This document shows, in pieces, positions 1 through 13,085 of a DNA stretch of 64,000 nt. A program made the translations under genes and the position numbers. The notes below the pieces were generated by a model. It saw only the letters and a program-made list of their open reading frames with translations. It made no database searches and was not told where the DNA came from. Source of the DNA: Diploptera punctata (Eukaryota > Arthropoda > Insecta > Blattodea > Blaberidae); assembly GCA_030220185.1 (NCBI GenBank), contig JASPKZ010001599.1, positions 1-64,000 on the forward strand, read 5' to 3'. How positions within the stretch are numbered: the first letter of the stretch is position 1; each line of letters opens with the position of its first letter.

Positions 1-2770
1 TCAATCCACTTGTAGTGCACATTTGCTTTACAATCAATCCACTTGTAGTGCACATTTGCTTTAACAATCAATCCACTTTGTAGTGCACATTTTGCTTTTA
101 ACAATCAAGCCACTTGTGTGCACATTTGCTTACATAATCCACTTGTAGTGGCAAATTTGCTTTACATCACTCCACTTGTAGTGCACTTTGCTTTTACAAT
201 CAATCCACTTGTAGTGCACATTTGCTTTACAATCAATCCACTTGTATGCACATTTGCTTTACAATCAATCCACTTGTAGTGCACATTTGCTTTACATGGA
301 AACCACTTGTAGTGTAGGACCCACATTTGCTTACAATCAATCCACTTGTAGGCAACATTTGCTTTACAATCAATCCATGGTAGGCCACATTTGTTTACAA
401 TAATCCACTTGTAGTGCACATTTGCTTTACAATCAATCCACTTGTAGTGCACATTTGCGTTACATCAATCCACTTGTAGTGCACATTTGCTTTACAATCA
501 TCCACTTGTAGTGCCCATTTCTTTGCTTTAGCAATCATTCCACTTGTATTGCACATTTGTTTACAATCAATCACTTGTATGTGCAACATTTGCTTTACAA
601 TCAATCCACTTGTAGTGCACCTTTCTTTTACAATCAATCCAACTTGTGTGCACATTTGCTTTAACATCAATCCACTTGTAGTGCACATTTGCTTTACAAT
701 CAATCCATTGTAGTGCACATTTGCTTTACAATCAATTCGCACTTGTAGTGCACATTTGCTTTTACAATCAATACCACTTTTTATTGCACTTTGCTTTACA
801 ATCAATCCACGTGTCGTGCACATTTGCTTTACAATCAATCCACTTTTAGTGCACATTTGGGCTTTACAATCAATCCACTTGTATGCACATTTGCTTTAAA
901 AATCAATCCACTTGTAGTGAATTGCTTACATCAACCACTTGTAGTGCACATTTGCTTTACAATCAATCCACTTCTAAGGCACATTTGCTTTACAATCAAT
1001 CAATTGTAGTGCACATTTGCTTTACAATCAACCACTTGTAGTGCACATTTGCTTAACAATCAATCACGTTGTAGTGCACATTTGCTTTACAATCAATCCA
1101 CTTGTAGTGCACATTTGCTTTACAATCAATCCACTTGTAGTGCACATTTGCTTTACAATCAATCCACTTGTAGTGCACATTTGCTTTACAATCAATCCAC
1201 TTGTAGTGCACATTTGCTTTACAATCAATCCACTTGTAGTGCACATTTGCTTTACAATCAATCCACTTGTAGTGCACATTTGCTTTACAATCAATCCACT
1301 TGTAGTGCACATTGCTTTACAATCAATCCACTTGTAGTGCACAGTTTGCTTTACAATCAACCACTTGTAGTGCACATTTGCTTTACAATCAACACTGGTA
1401 GTGCACATTTGCTTTACAATCAATCCACTTGTGTGCACATTTGCTTAACAATCAATCCACTTGTAGTGCACATTTGCTTTACATCAATCCACTGTAGTGC
1501 ACATTTGCTTTAAAATCAATACACTTGTTAGTGCACATTTGCTTTACAATCAATCCACTTGTAGTGCACATTTGCTTTACAATCAATCCACTGTGTATGC
1601 ACAGTTGCTTTACCATCAATCCACTTGTAGTGCAACATTTGCTTTACAATCAATCCACTTGTAGTGCACATTGCTTTACAATCAATCCACTTGTAAGTGC
1701 AACATTTGCTTTACAATCAATCCACTTGTAGTGCACATTTTGCTTTACAATCAATCCACTGGTAGTGCACATTTGCTTTACAATCAATCCCATGGTAGTG
1801 CACATTGCTTTAACAATCAATCCACTTGTAGGGCACATTTGCTGTCAACAATCATCCAACTGGTAGTGCACATTTGCTTACAATCAATACACTTGTAGTG
1901 CACATTGACTTTACAATCAATCCACGTAGTGCAACATTTGCTTTACAATCAATCCCTTGTAGTGCACATTTTTGCTTTACAATCCATCCACTTTAATGGC
2001 ACATGTTGCTTACCATCAATCCACTTGTAATGCCAATTTTGCTTTACAAACAATCCACTTGAATGCCATTTGCTTTCAATCAATCCACTTGTAAGCACAT
2101 TTGCTTTACAATCAAATTCCACTTGTAGTGCACATTTGGCTTTACAATCAATCCACTTGTAATGCACATTTGCTTTACAATCAATCCCATTGTAATGCAC
2201 ATTTGCTTACAATCAATCCACTTGGTAATGCACATTTGCTTTACAATCAATCCACTTGGTAATGCACATTTGCTTTACAACAATCACTTGTAATGCACAT
2301 TTGCTTTACAATCAATCACCTGTAATGCACACTTTGCTTTACAATCAATCCACTTGTAATGCACATTTGCTTTACATCAATCCACTTGTAATGCACATTT
2401 GCTTTTACAATCAATCCACTTGTAATGCACATTTGCTTTACAATCAAATCCACTGTCAATGCACATTTGCCTTACAATCAATCCACTTGTAAGCACATTT
2501 GCTTACAATCAATCACTTGTAATGCACATTTGCTTACAATCAATCCACTTGTAATCAACATTTGCTTTACAATCAATCCACTTGTAATGCACAATTGCTT
2601 TACAATCAATCCACTTGTAATGCACATTTGCTTACAATCAATCCACTTGTAATGCACATTTGCTTTACAATCAATCCACTTGTAATGCACATTTGGTTTA
2701 CAATCAATCCACTTGTAATGCACATTGCTTTACAATCAATCCACTTAATGCCACATTTGCTGTTACAATC
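1..2770. repeat. satellite sub-domain with many indels
   Basis: Units here carry frequent one- or two-base gains and losses, many at homopolymers (runs of T in TTTGC, AA or CC doublets), as well as substitutions. The first 2.1 kb mainly has the GTAGTG variant and the last part GTAATG. The reading frame breaks every few units, unlike the frame-preserving units to the right. This may be a decayed array edge or poorly polished long-read sequence. Confidence 0.9.
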
Positions 2771-5065
2771 AATCCACTTGTAGTGCACATTTGCTTTACA
2801 ATCAATCCACTTGTAGTGCACATTTGCTTTACAATCAATCCACTTGTAGTGCACATTTGCTTTACAATCAATCCACTTGTAGTGCACATTTGCTTTACAA
2901 TCAATCCACTTGTAGTGCACATTTGCTTTACAATCAATCCACTTGTAATGCACATTTGCTTTACAATCAATCCACTTGTAATGCACATTTGCTTTACAAT
3001 CAATCCACTTGTAATGCACATTTGCTTTACAATCAATCCACTTGTAATGCACATTTGCTTTACAATCAATCCACTTGTAATGCACATTTGCTTTACAATC
3101 AATCCACTTGTAATGCACATTTGCTTTGCAATCAATCCACTTGTAATGCACATTTGCTTTGCAATCAATCCACTTGTAATGCACATTTGCTTTGCAATCA
3201 ATCCACTTGTAATGCACATTTGCTTTACAATCAATCCACTTGTAGTGCACATTTGCTTTACAATCAATCCACTTGTAGTGCACATTTGCTTTACAATCAA
3301 TCCACTTGTAGTGCACATTTGCTTTACAATCAATCCACTTGTAGTGCACATTTGCTTTACAATCAATCCACTTGTAGTGCACATTTGCTTTACAATCAAT
3401 CCACTTGTAGTGCACATTTGCTTTACAATCAATCCACTTGTAGTGCACATTTGCTTTGACAATCAATCCACTTGTAATGCACATTTGCTTTACAATCAAT
3501 CCACTTGTAATGCACACATTGCTTTACAATCAATCCACTTGTAGTGCACATTTGCTTTACAATCAATCCACTGTGTAATGCACATTTGCTTTACAATCAA
3601 TCCACTTGTAATGCACATTTGCTTTGACAATCAATTCCACTGTAATGCACATTTGCTTTACAATCAATCCACTTGTTATGCACATTTGCTTTGCAATCAA
3701 TCCACTTGTAATGCACATTTGCTTTGCAATCAATCCACTTGTAATGCACATTTTGCTTGCAATCAATCCACTTGTAATGCACATTTGCTTTGCAATCAAT
3801 CCACTTGTAATGCACATTGCTTGCAATCAATCCACTTGTAGTGCACATTTGCTTTACAATCAATCCACTTGTAGTGCACATTTGCTTTACAATCAATCCA
3901 CTTGTAGTGCACATTTGCTTTACAATCAATCCACTTGTAGTGCACATTTGCTTTACAATCAATCCACTTGTAGTGCACATTTGCTTTACAATCAATCCAC
4001 TTGTAGTGCACATTTGCTTTACAATCAATCCACTTGTAATGCACATTTGCTTTACAATCAATCCACTTGTAATGCACATTTGCTTTACAATCAATCCACT
4101 TGTAATGCACATTGTGCTTTACAATCAATCCACTTGTAATGCACATTTGCTTTACAATCAATCCACTTGTAGTGCACATTTGCTTTACAATCAATCCACT
4201 TGTAGTGCACATTTGCTTCACAATCAATCCACTTGTAATGCACATTTGCTTCACAATCAATCCACTTGTAATGCACATTTGCTTCACAATCAATCCACTT
4301 GTAATGCACATTTGCTTCACAATCAATCCACTTGTAATGCACATTTGCTTCACAATCAATCCACTTGTAATGCACATTTGCTTCACAATCAATCCACTTG
4401 TAATGCACATTTGCTTTACAATCAATCCACTTGTAATGCACATTTGCTTCACAATCAATCCACTTGTAATGCACATTTGCTTTACAATCAATCCACTTGT
4501 AATGCACATTTGCTTTCACAATCAATCCACTTGTAATGCACATTTGCTTTACAATCAATCCACTTGTAATGCACATTTGCTTTACAATCAATCCACTTGT
4601 AATGCACATTTGCTTTACAATCAATCCACTTGTAATGCACATTTGCTTTACAATCAATCCACTTGTAATGCACATTTGCTTTACAATCAATCCACTTGTA
4701 ATGCACATTTGCTTCACAATCAATCCACTTGTAATGCACATTTGCTTCACAATCAATCCACTTGTAATGCACATTTGCTTCACAATCAATCCACTTGTAA
4801 TGCACATTTGCTTCACAATCAATCCACTTGTAATGCACATTTGCTTCACAATCAATCCACTTGTAATGCACATTTGCTTCACAATCAATCCACTTGTAAT
4901 GCACATTTGCTTTACAATCAATCCACTTGTAATGCACATTTGCTTTACAATCAATCCACTTGTAATGCACATTTGCTTTACAATCAATCCACTTGTAATG
5001 CACATTTGCTTCACAATCAATCCACTTGTAATGCACATTTGCTTTCACAATCAATCCACTTGTAA
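2771..5065. repeat. satellite sub-domain with alternating variant blocks
   Basis: Indels become rare and units fall into runs of the same variant. GTAGTG blocks lie near 2779-2940, 3237-3460 and 3835-4030, GTAATG blocks lie between them, TTTGCAATC units at about 3125-3205 and 3690-3830, and TTCACAATC units at about 4215-4520 and 4700-5050. Runs of shared variants indicate local amplification of multi-unit blocks. Confidence 0.9.
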
Positions 5066-8000
5066 TGCAAATTTGCTTTACAATCAATCCACTTGTAATG
5101 CACATTTGCTTTACAATCAATCCACTTGTAATGCACATTTGCTTTACAATCAATCCACTTGTAATGCACATTTGCTTTACAATCAATCCACTTGTAATGC
5201 ACATTTGCTTTACAATCAATCCACTTGTAATGCACATTTGCTTTACAATCAATCCACTTGTAATGCACATTTGCTTTACAATCAATCCACTTGTAATGCA
5301 CATTTGCTTTACAATCAATCCACTTGTAATGCACATTTGCTTTACAATCAATCCACTTGTAATGCACATTTGCTTTACAATCAATCCACTTGTAATGCAC
5401 ATTTGCTTTACAATCAATCCACTTGTAATGCACATTTGCTTTACAATCAATCCACTTGTAATGCACATTTGCTTTACAATCAATCCACTTGTAATGCACA
5501 TTTGCTTTACAATCAATCCACTTGTAATGCACATTTGCTTTACAATCAATCCACTTGTAATGCACATTTGCTTTACAATCAATCCACTTGTAATGCACAT
5601 TTGCTTTACAATCAATCCACTTGTAATGCACATTTGCTTTACAATCAATCCACTTGTAATGCACATTTGCTTTACAATCAATCCACTTGTAATGCACATT
5701 TGCTTTACAATCAATCCATTGTAATGCACATTTGCTTTACAATCAATCCACTTGTAATGCACATTTGCTTTACAATCAATCCACTTTGTAATGCACATTT
5801 GCTTTACAATCAATCCACTTGTAATGCACATTTGCTTTACAATCAATCCACTTGTAATGCACATTTGCTTTACAATCAATCCACTTGTAATGCACATTTG
5901 CTTTACAATCAATCCACTTGTAATGCACATTTGCTTTACAATCAATCCACTTGTAATGCACATTTGCTTTACAATCAATCCACTTGTAATGCACATTTGC
6001 TTTACAATCAATCCACTTGTAATGCACATTTGCTTTACAATCAATCCACTTGTAATGCACATTTGCTTTACAATCAATCCACTTGTAATGCACATTTGCT
6101 TTACAATCAATCCACTTGTAATGCACATTTGCTTTACAATCAATCCACTTGTAATGCACATTTGCTTTACAATCAATCCACTTGTAATGCACATTGCTTT
6201 ACAATCAATCCACTTGTAATGCACATTTGCTTTACAATCAATCCACTTGTAATGCACATTTGCTTTACAATCAATCCACTTGTAATGCACATTTGCTTTA
6301 CAATCAATCCACTTGTAATGCACATTTGCTTTACAATCAATCCACTTGTAATGCACATTTGCTTTACAATCAATCCACTTGTAATGCACATTTGCTTTAC
6401 AATCAATCCACTTGTAATGCACATTTGCTTTACAATCAATCCACTTGTAATGCACATTTGCTTTACAATCAATCCACTTGTAATGCACATTTGCTTTACA
6501 ATCAATCCACTTGTAATGCACATTTGCTTTACAATCAATCCACTTGTAATGCACATTTGCTTTACAATCAATCCACTTGTAATGCACATTTGCTTTACAA
6601 TCAATCCACTTGTAATGCACATTTGCTTTACAATCAATCCACTTGTAATGCACATTTGCTTTACAATCAATCCACTTGTAATGCACATTTGCTTTACAAT
6701 CAATCCACTTGTAATGCACATTTGCTTTACAATCAATCCACTTGTAATGCACATTTGCTTTACAATCAATCCACTTGTAATGCACATTTGCTTTACAATC
6801 AATCCACTTGTAATGCACATTGCTTTACAATCAATCCACTTGTAATGCACATTTGCTTTACAATCAATCCACTTGTAATGCACATTTGCTTTACAATCAA
6901 TCCACTTGTAATGCACATTTGCTTTACAATCAATCCACTTGTAATGCACATTTGCTTTACAATCAATCCACTTGTAATGCACATTTGCTTTACAATCAAT
7001 CCACTTGTAATGCACATTTGCTTTACAATCAATCCACTTGTAATGCACATTTGCTTTACAATCAATCCACTTGTAATGCACATTTGCTTTACAATCAATC
7101 CACTTGTAATGCACATTTGCTTTACAATCAATCCACTTGTAATGCACATTTGCTTTACAATCAATCCACTTGTAATGCACATTTGCTTTACAATCAATCC
7201 ACTTGTAATGCACATTTGCTTTACAATCAATCCACTTGTAATGCACATTTGCTTTACAATCAATCCACTTGTAATGCACATTTGCTTTACAATCAATCCA
7301 CTTGTAATGCACATTTGCTTTACAATCAATCCACTTGTAATGCACATTTGCTTTACAATCAATCCACTTGTAATGCACATTTGCTTTACAATCAATCCAC
7401 TTGTAATGCACATTTGCTTTACAATCAATCCACTTGTAATGCACATTTGCTTTACAATCAATCCACTTGTAATGCACATTTGCTTTACAATCAATCCACT
7501 TGTAATGCACATTTGCTTTACAATCAATCCACTTGTAATGCACATTTGCTTTACAATCAATCCACTTGTAATGCACATTTGCTTTACAATCAATCCACTT
7601 GTAATGCACATTTGCTTTACAATCAATCCACTTGTAATGCACATTTGCTTTACAATCAATCCACTTGTAATGCACATTTGCTTACAATCAATCCACTTGT
7701 AATGCACATTTGCTTTACAATCAATCCACTTGTAATGCACATTTGCTTTACAATCAATCCACTTGTAATGCACATTTGCTTTACAATCAATCCACTTGTA
7801 ATGCACATTTGCTTTACAATCAATCCACTTGTAATGCACATTTGCTTTACAATCAATCCACTTGTAATGCACATTTGCTTTACAATCAATCCACTTGTAA
7901 TGCACATTTGCTTTACAATCAATCCACTTGTAATGCACATTTGCTTTACAATCAATCCACTTGTAATGCACATTTGCTTTACAATCAATCCACTTGTAAT

Positions 8001-9940
8001 GCACATTTGCTTTACAATCAATCCACTTGTAATGCACATTTGCTTTACAATCAATCCACTTGTAATGCACATTTGCTTTACAATCAATCCACTTGTAATG
8101 CACATTTGCTTTACAATCAATCCACTTGTAATGCACATTTGCTTTACAATCAATCCACTTGTAATGCACATTTGCTTTACAATCAATCCACTTGTAATGC
8201 ACATTTGCTTTACAATCAATCCACTTGTAATGCACATTTGCTTTACAATCAATCCACTTGTAATGCACATTTGCTTTACAATCAATCCACTTGTAATGCA
8301 CATTTGCTTTACAATCAATCCACTTGTAATGCACATTTGCTTTACAATCAATCCACTTGTAATGCACATTTGCTTTACAATCAATCCACTTGTAATGCAC
8401 ATTTGCTTTACAATCAATCCACTTGTAATGCACATTTGCTTTACAATCAATCCACTTGTAATGCACATTTGCTTTACAATCAATCCACTTGTAATGCACA
8501 TTTGCTTTACAATCAATCCACTTGTAATGCACATTTGCTTTACAATCAATCCACTTGTAATGCACATTTGCTTTACAATCAATCCACTTGTAATGCACAT
8601 TTGCTTTACAATCAATCCACTTGTAATGCACATTTGCTTTACAATCAATCCACTTGTAATGCACATTTGCTTTACAATCAATCCACTTGTAATGCACATT
8701 TGCTTTACAATCAATCCACTTGTAATGCACATTTGCTTTACAATCAATCCACTTGTAATGCACATTTGCTTTACAATCAATCCACTTGTAATGCACATTT
8801 GCTTTACAATCAATCCACTTGTAATGCACATTTGCTTTACAATCAATCCACTTGTAATGCACATTTGCTTTACAATCAATCCACTTGTAATGCACATTTG
8901 CTTTACAATCAATCCACTTGTAATGCACATTTGCTTTACAATCAATCCACTTGTAATGCACATTTGCTTTACAATCAATCCACTTGTAATGCACATTTGC
9001 TTTACAATCAATCCACTTGTAATGCACATTTGCTTTACAATCAATCCACTTGTAATGCACATTTGCTTTACAATCAATCCACTTGTAATGCACATTTGCT
9101 TTACAATCAATCCACTTGTAATGCACATTTGCTTTACAATCAATCCACTTGTAATGCACATTTGCTTTACAATCAATCCACTTGTAATGCACATTTGCTT
9201 TACAATCAATCAACTTGTAATGCACATTTGCTTTACAATCAATCCACTTGTAATGCACATTGCTTTACAATCAATCCACTTGTAATGCACATTTGCTTTA
9301 CAATCAATCCACTTGTAATGCACATTTGCTTTACAATCAATCCACTTGTAATGCACATTTGCTTTACAATCAATCCACTTGTAATGCACATTTGCTTTAC
9401 AATCAATCCACTTGTAATGCACATTTGCTTTACAATCAATCCACTTGTAATGCACATTTGCTTTACAATCAATCCACTTGTAATGCACATTTGCTTTACA
9501 ATCAATCCACTTGTAATGCACATTTGCTTTACAATCAATCCACTTGTAATGCACATTTGCTTTACAATCAATCCACTTGTAATGCACATTTGCTTTACAA
9601 TCAATCCACTTGTAATGCACATTTGCTTTACAATCAATCCACTTGTAATGCACATTTGCTTTACAATCAATCCACTTGTAATGCACATTTGCTTTACAAT
9701 CAATCCACTTGTAATGCACATTTGCTTTACAATCAATCCACTTGTAATGCACATTTGCTTTACAATCAATCCACTTGTAATGCACATTTGCTTTACAATC
9801 AATCCACTTGTAATGCACATTTGCTTTACAATCAATCCACTTGTAATGCACATTTGCTTTACAATCAATCCACTTGTAATGCACATTTGCTTTACAATCA
9901 ATCCACTTGTAATGCACATTTGCTTTACAATCAATCCACT
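5066..9940. repeat. homogenised satellite core
   Basis: About 148 units of the GTAATG/TTTACAATC form are nearly identical. Only isolated changes are seen, such as a lost T near 6193, 6821 and 9260, a lost T at about 7681 and a CCACTT to CAACTT change near 9211. This is the pattern of recent unequal exchange or array expansion, but it could also hide collapsed or mis-sized assembly. Confidence 0.93.
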
Positions 9941-10270
9941 TGTAATGTACATTTGCTTTACAATCAATCCACTTGTAATGTACATTTGCTTTACAATCAA
10001 TCCACTTGTAATGTACATTTGCTTTACAATCAATCCACTTGTAATGTACATTTGCTTTACAATCAATCCACTTGTAATGTACATTTGCTTTACAATCAAT
10101 CCACTTGTAATGTACATTTGCTTTACAATCAATCCACTTGTAATGTACATTTGCTTTACAATCAATCCATTTGTAATGTACATTTGCTTTACAATCAATC
10201 CATTTGTAATGTACATTTGCTTTACAATCAATCCATTTGTAATGTACATTTGCTTTACAATCAATCCATT
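9941..10270. repeat. right-edge satellite variants
   Basis: The last ten or so units carry AATGTACAT in place of AATGCACAT, and the last four additionally have CCATTT in place of CCACTT. The array then ends mid-unit at about 10270. Stepwise accumulation of shared variants toward an array edge is expected where homogenisation is weakest. Confidence 0.92.
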
Positions 10271-11260
10271 TTATGGCGAATATTTTGATTTCCATATTGA
10301 CTTTTAATATTGTTATTTTATTGTATCGACTGTGTCGACAATATAAATTAGGATTACGCGACTGAACAAACTAGAATTATACAATTAATTCCTGCAGTCT
10401 ATGAATGAATTACTATTAAGACCACCACATGCCTTCTCAACATATGTTCTGTGGATTATTTGGAATGTAATCCAAATATCTGGTGCACAATCTAACGATT
10501 GGAAATCATACGTCGTCACTCCTTTAGTGTCAAGTTCGAAACTTTCACTATTCAAATTTCCAACTGTGTCAGATATTGAACCCGAACCTGCTAATTCCTA
10601 ACGCTAATGCAACTAACATATGATTACAATTATTTGGATGCAAATATATGATTATTGTTAAAGAAGATACTTAAAGTTTATTAGTAAATTACTTTAAAGT
10701 GATGGAGGTAATGCATTGGTCTTATTTTTACACATTAGTCCAACATTAGAGATCATGAAACGAAGCATTTTTATATAATTTTTATAAACATGGGGATTTT
10801 CGTTTGCAGTGTTATCACTTCTCCTTAGGTAACATTAATAAATGTTTTATGGTTATCTATTTTATTTTATGTGTTAAATGTGATCTTGGAAAACAAAATA
10901 TCAAAGGAAATATTAGTTTTACATTCTCTAGTACTGTGAATATCAGGCATATTATCAGTATCATCGTAAAAGTAAAGTTCCGTAAAAAAATATTTAGTAT
11001 CAAAACATACAGTTTTGACAAAAAAATTAAGAACATTAAGATTATATTACTTTTATATCTGGAAACTTATAGTTAAATTCGACGCACTTGTTACATATAT
11101 TTGTATGACAAAACTACCAGTTACAATAAAATTAATTTCGTTTACGATATTTATCCTAGCAATATTTATTCCCCTCTTAAAGGAAGAGTCCGTATTTAGT
11201 ATCCATATAATTGAAATAATAATAAAATAATAATAATAATAATAATAAATAATAATACAC
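10271..11260. other. AT-rich stretch without a recognised gene
   Basis: Nothing here matches a family I recognise. There are short open frames (66 codons at 10401-10601 and 90 codons at 10804-11076) with AT-driven composition and no visible domain. A small hairpin (ATCGACTGTGTCGAC) lies near 10324-10338. A short AAT run sits at 11217-11255. Confidence 0.6.
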
Positions 11261-11267
11261 TATGGAA

Positions 11268-11815
11268 GTTCAGGTTTGGTTCCCAGCGGGTCGTTACTTT
11301 TTAATCGTCATTTGGAAAATAGGAAAAGCTCCCGCTAGATAAAATAATGAGGTGGAAGAACAATAGTAACCATGATTTGAGAGAAGTACGTTATACACAG
11401 GATGACTGGAATATGTAAAATCCAAGCAGCCGAGATGAAATTTTTAAGAAGAGTAAAAGGCTGCACTAGAATGGACCAGATAAGAACGAGGATATCCGTG
11501 AAGAACTGCAGATCTACTCCATAAAAGAAAAGATATTTAACAAGATGCAGTGGAAAGAACATGTAGAAAGAATGGAAGAAAGTAGATTACCAAATAAAAT
11601 CTTCCATTATTTTCCAAGAGGAAGAAGAGATGTCGGACCTCCTCGGAAGAGATGGTCTTAGATCTATTAGTGAAGACGGAACAGGCAACTCTTGCATAAA
11701 CCAGGAAATAAAGAAGAAAATGACTGGAATATAATAGCTCTGGATATGAATGTATGGTGAGCTTACGTGCGCGCAGTCACGAACCTAGAGGTTCATTTGT
11801 ACTTATGAATTAGTT
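11268..11815 (+). mobile_element. old LINE-C-like 3' end, split by a later insertion
   Basis: Two pieces of one LINE C-terminus can be read. At about 11345-11411 the translation gives 'MRWKNNSNHDLREVRYTQDD', homologous to the 'MRWENNINYDLREVDYTGND' of the younger LINE-C copies. At about 11720-11800 it resumes with 'DWNIIALDMNVW', a stop, and 'AYVRAVTNLEVH'. The 305 bp between them belong to another LINE. The copy is old and diverged, and its 5' limit is unclear. Confidence 0.75.
11415..11719 (+). mobile_element. LINE-D 3' fragment nested in the older LINE
   Basis: This insert encodes a LINE reverse-transcriptase C-terminus with frameshifts: 'EMKFLRRVKGCTRMDQ', then in another frame 'MQWKEHVERMEESRLPNKI' and 'GPPRKRWS'. 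It is truncated at its 5' end and finishes in an A-rich tail (AAATAAAGAAGAAA). It is flanked by identical 13-bp repeats, ATGACTGGAATAT, at 11402-11414 and 11720-11732, which mark the target-site duplication. Closest relatives in the window are at 37170-37508 and 37717-38385. Confidence 0.85.
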
Positions 11816-12020
11816 ATTAGTTAGTTGCTTGGGTCAGGTGAGTGTCCCCCTCTCCCGAGAATCTTCAGCAGCCAGCCTGGATTCAGGTACCGCCATTCAA
11901 TACCTGCCTAATGTTTGGTTCATATTTCCTGCTCGCTACCCACGGATGATCTAGAGCATTGTCTTGTAAACCCATTGGGTAGTAATACTAAAGAAGGGAT
12001 AATACAAAGAATGAAAATGA
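11816..12020. other. unassigned spacer
   Basis: This mixed-composition stretch contains a CT-rich patch (GTGTCCCCCTCTCCCGAGAA). I recognise no gene or repeat family in it. Confidence 0.5.
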
Positions 12021-12335
12021 AGTTACGGCAGTGAGGCCTGGATAATTCGCAGTGTAGATGAACAAAGACCAACTGCGGCAGAAATGAAATTTGTGAGACG
12101 TACTGCGGGCTATTCAAGGACAGACCATAAAAGGAATTCTGAGATTCTCAAAGAATTGCACACAGAATCAGTCATGGAATATGTACAAAAATACAGAAAC
12201 AACTGGAAATCTCACGTACGAAGAATGAGCAGAACAAGAATACCACGTCAGATCTTAAATTACCAGCCACCAGGCAAGAGATCGTTGGGCAGACCTTTCA
12301 AACGTTGGGTTGAGACCGTAACAGACCACTAGGTC
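12021..12335 (+). pseudogene. LINE-G-like reverse-transcriptase C-terminus
   Basis: The plus strand reads 'YGSEAWIIRSVDEQRPTAAE' and then an 82-codon stretch beginning 'MKFVRRTAGYSRTDHKRNS' with 'KSHVRRMSRTRIP' and 'GKRSLGRPFKRW'. This is the conserved tail of the LINE family at 61695-62525. It is truncated at the 5' end and lacks the catalytic FADD box. An A-rich tail (GAAATGAAGAAGAAAGAGAA) follows the stop. No function is expected. Confidence 0.85.
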
Positions 12336-12700
12336 TATCACATGAAATGAAGAAGAAAGAGAAGAAAATGAAGAATCCATTAAAATTGTGAATATTCTAT
12401 GCGAAATAAAATTAGTTTGATGAAGTGATTTTTTCTATATTCTGATTGATGCGACATAGAAAATAATTACATTTTTATTCAATTTGAGTCGCATATAAAA
12501 TTTCATTTGCTACTGTATTTGTCTTCTCTTCAACCCACTCTATCTAGTAATTAAACATCCAATAATTGCTTTGTGTTGAATCGAATCTGCTTTATATCAG
12601 GTTCATTTTTAATCAAACATCCATCGCTGCAGTCAAACTAAAAGGATGTTCAATGTGTAAAATATATTAATTCAACATAATTATGTTCGTAAATTACATT
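12336..12700. other. AT-rich spacer
   Basis: I see no gene, RNA or known repeat in this stretch. Confidence 0.5.
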
Positions 12701-12701
12701 T

Positions 12702-13085
12702 TCGGTTTCCATCACCGATCGGGACAATTTTCTTGGGTAATGGTATTTTTCGGGTTTTTTTATCATCTGTAAGACAAATCTCAGAATCGTTAAAACTCAA
12801 ACGGTCCCGAAACATCGTCTGACCATCATAATCATCATAATTGTGTCCCCACGTTTAATATGAATCCGCGTGTCAGTTGTGTTTCGTCTTATTGTTATGT
12901 TGTCTCAGAGAAGGCCCTGAGAAGGCTGATCACTCACTCGGGTCTTCCATGACCTTGTGTTCTCAAGAAAGTATGTGTATGATCCATAGTTAAATCCCTC
13001 TCCCGACAGATGGTGCCACTTTAAGGCCCGGTTGGAATGTGACACGTAAAAGTACTATAAGATGAGAGGAAAACTGCGTCAATGA
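12702..13085 (+). mobile_element. SINE-1 copy, head degraded
   Basis: The body matches the SINE-1 copies at 13955-14375 and 60945-61340: 'AAGACAAAT', 'CAAACGGTCCCGAA', 'ATCATAATCATCATAAT', 'GCTGATCACTCA', 'CCATAGTTAAA', 'GTGCCACTTTAAGGCCCGG', and 'AAAAGTACTATAAG'. The tRNA-like head is mostly lost; only a mutated B-box region precedes it. This is a non-autonomous retroposon with no coding capacity. Confidence 0.8.

Larger units (their letters stand above)
1..10270. repeat. 33-bp satellite array, about 311 copies
   Basis: A head-to-tail tandem array fills the first 10.27 kb. The unit is 33 bp; its main form can be read as CACTTGTAATGCACATTTGC followed by TTTACAATCAATC. Each unit contains an imperfect dyad, GTAATGCA, then CATT, then TGCTTTAC (7 of 8 positions pair). 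Because 33 is a multiple of three, four of the six frames stay open for thousands of bases; these are not genes. The array runs off the left window edge and stops at about 10270 in unrelated AT-rich DNA. Its genomic role (centromeric, subtelomeric or interstitial) cannot be told from sequence. Confidence 0.98.

Noticed and set aside
1..10270. CRISPR-like direct repeat array
   Set aside because: Units are contiguous with no unique spacers, the organism is eukaryotic by its elements, and there are no cas genes. It is a satellite.
1..10307. Very long open frames (up to 865 codons) on both strands
   Set aside because: They are produced by a 33-bp repeat with no stop in four frames; the peptide simply repeats 11 residues, and there are no flanking gene signals.
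10401..10601. A 66-codon gene after the satellite
   Set aside because: No recognisable domain, signal or conserved context; length is within chance for this composition.
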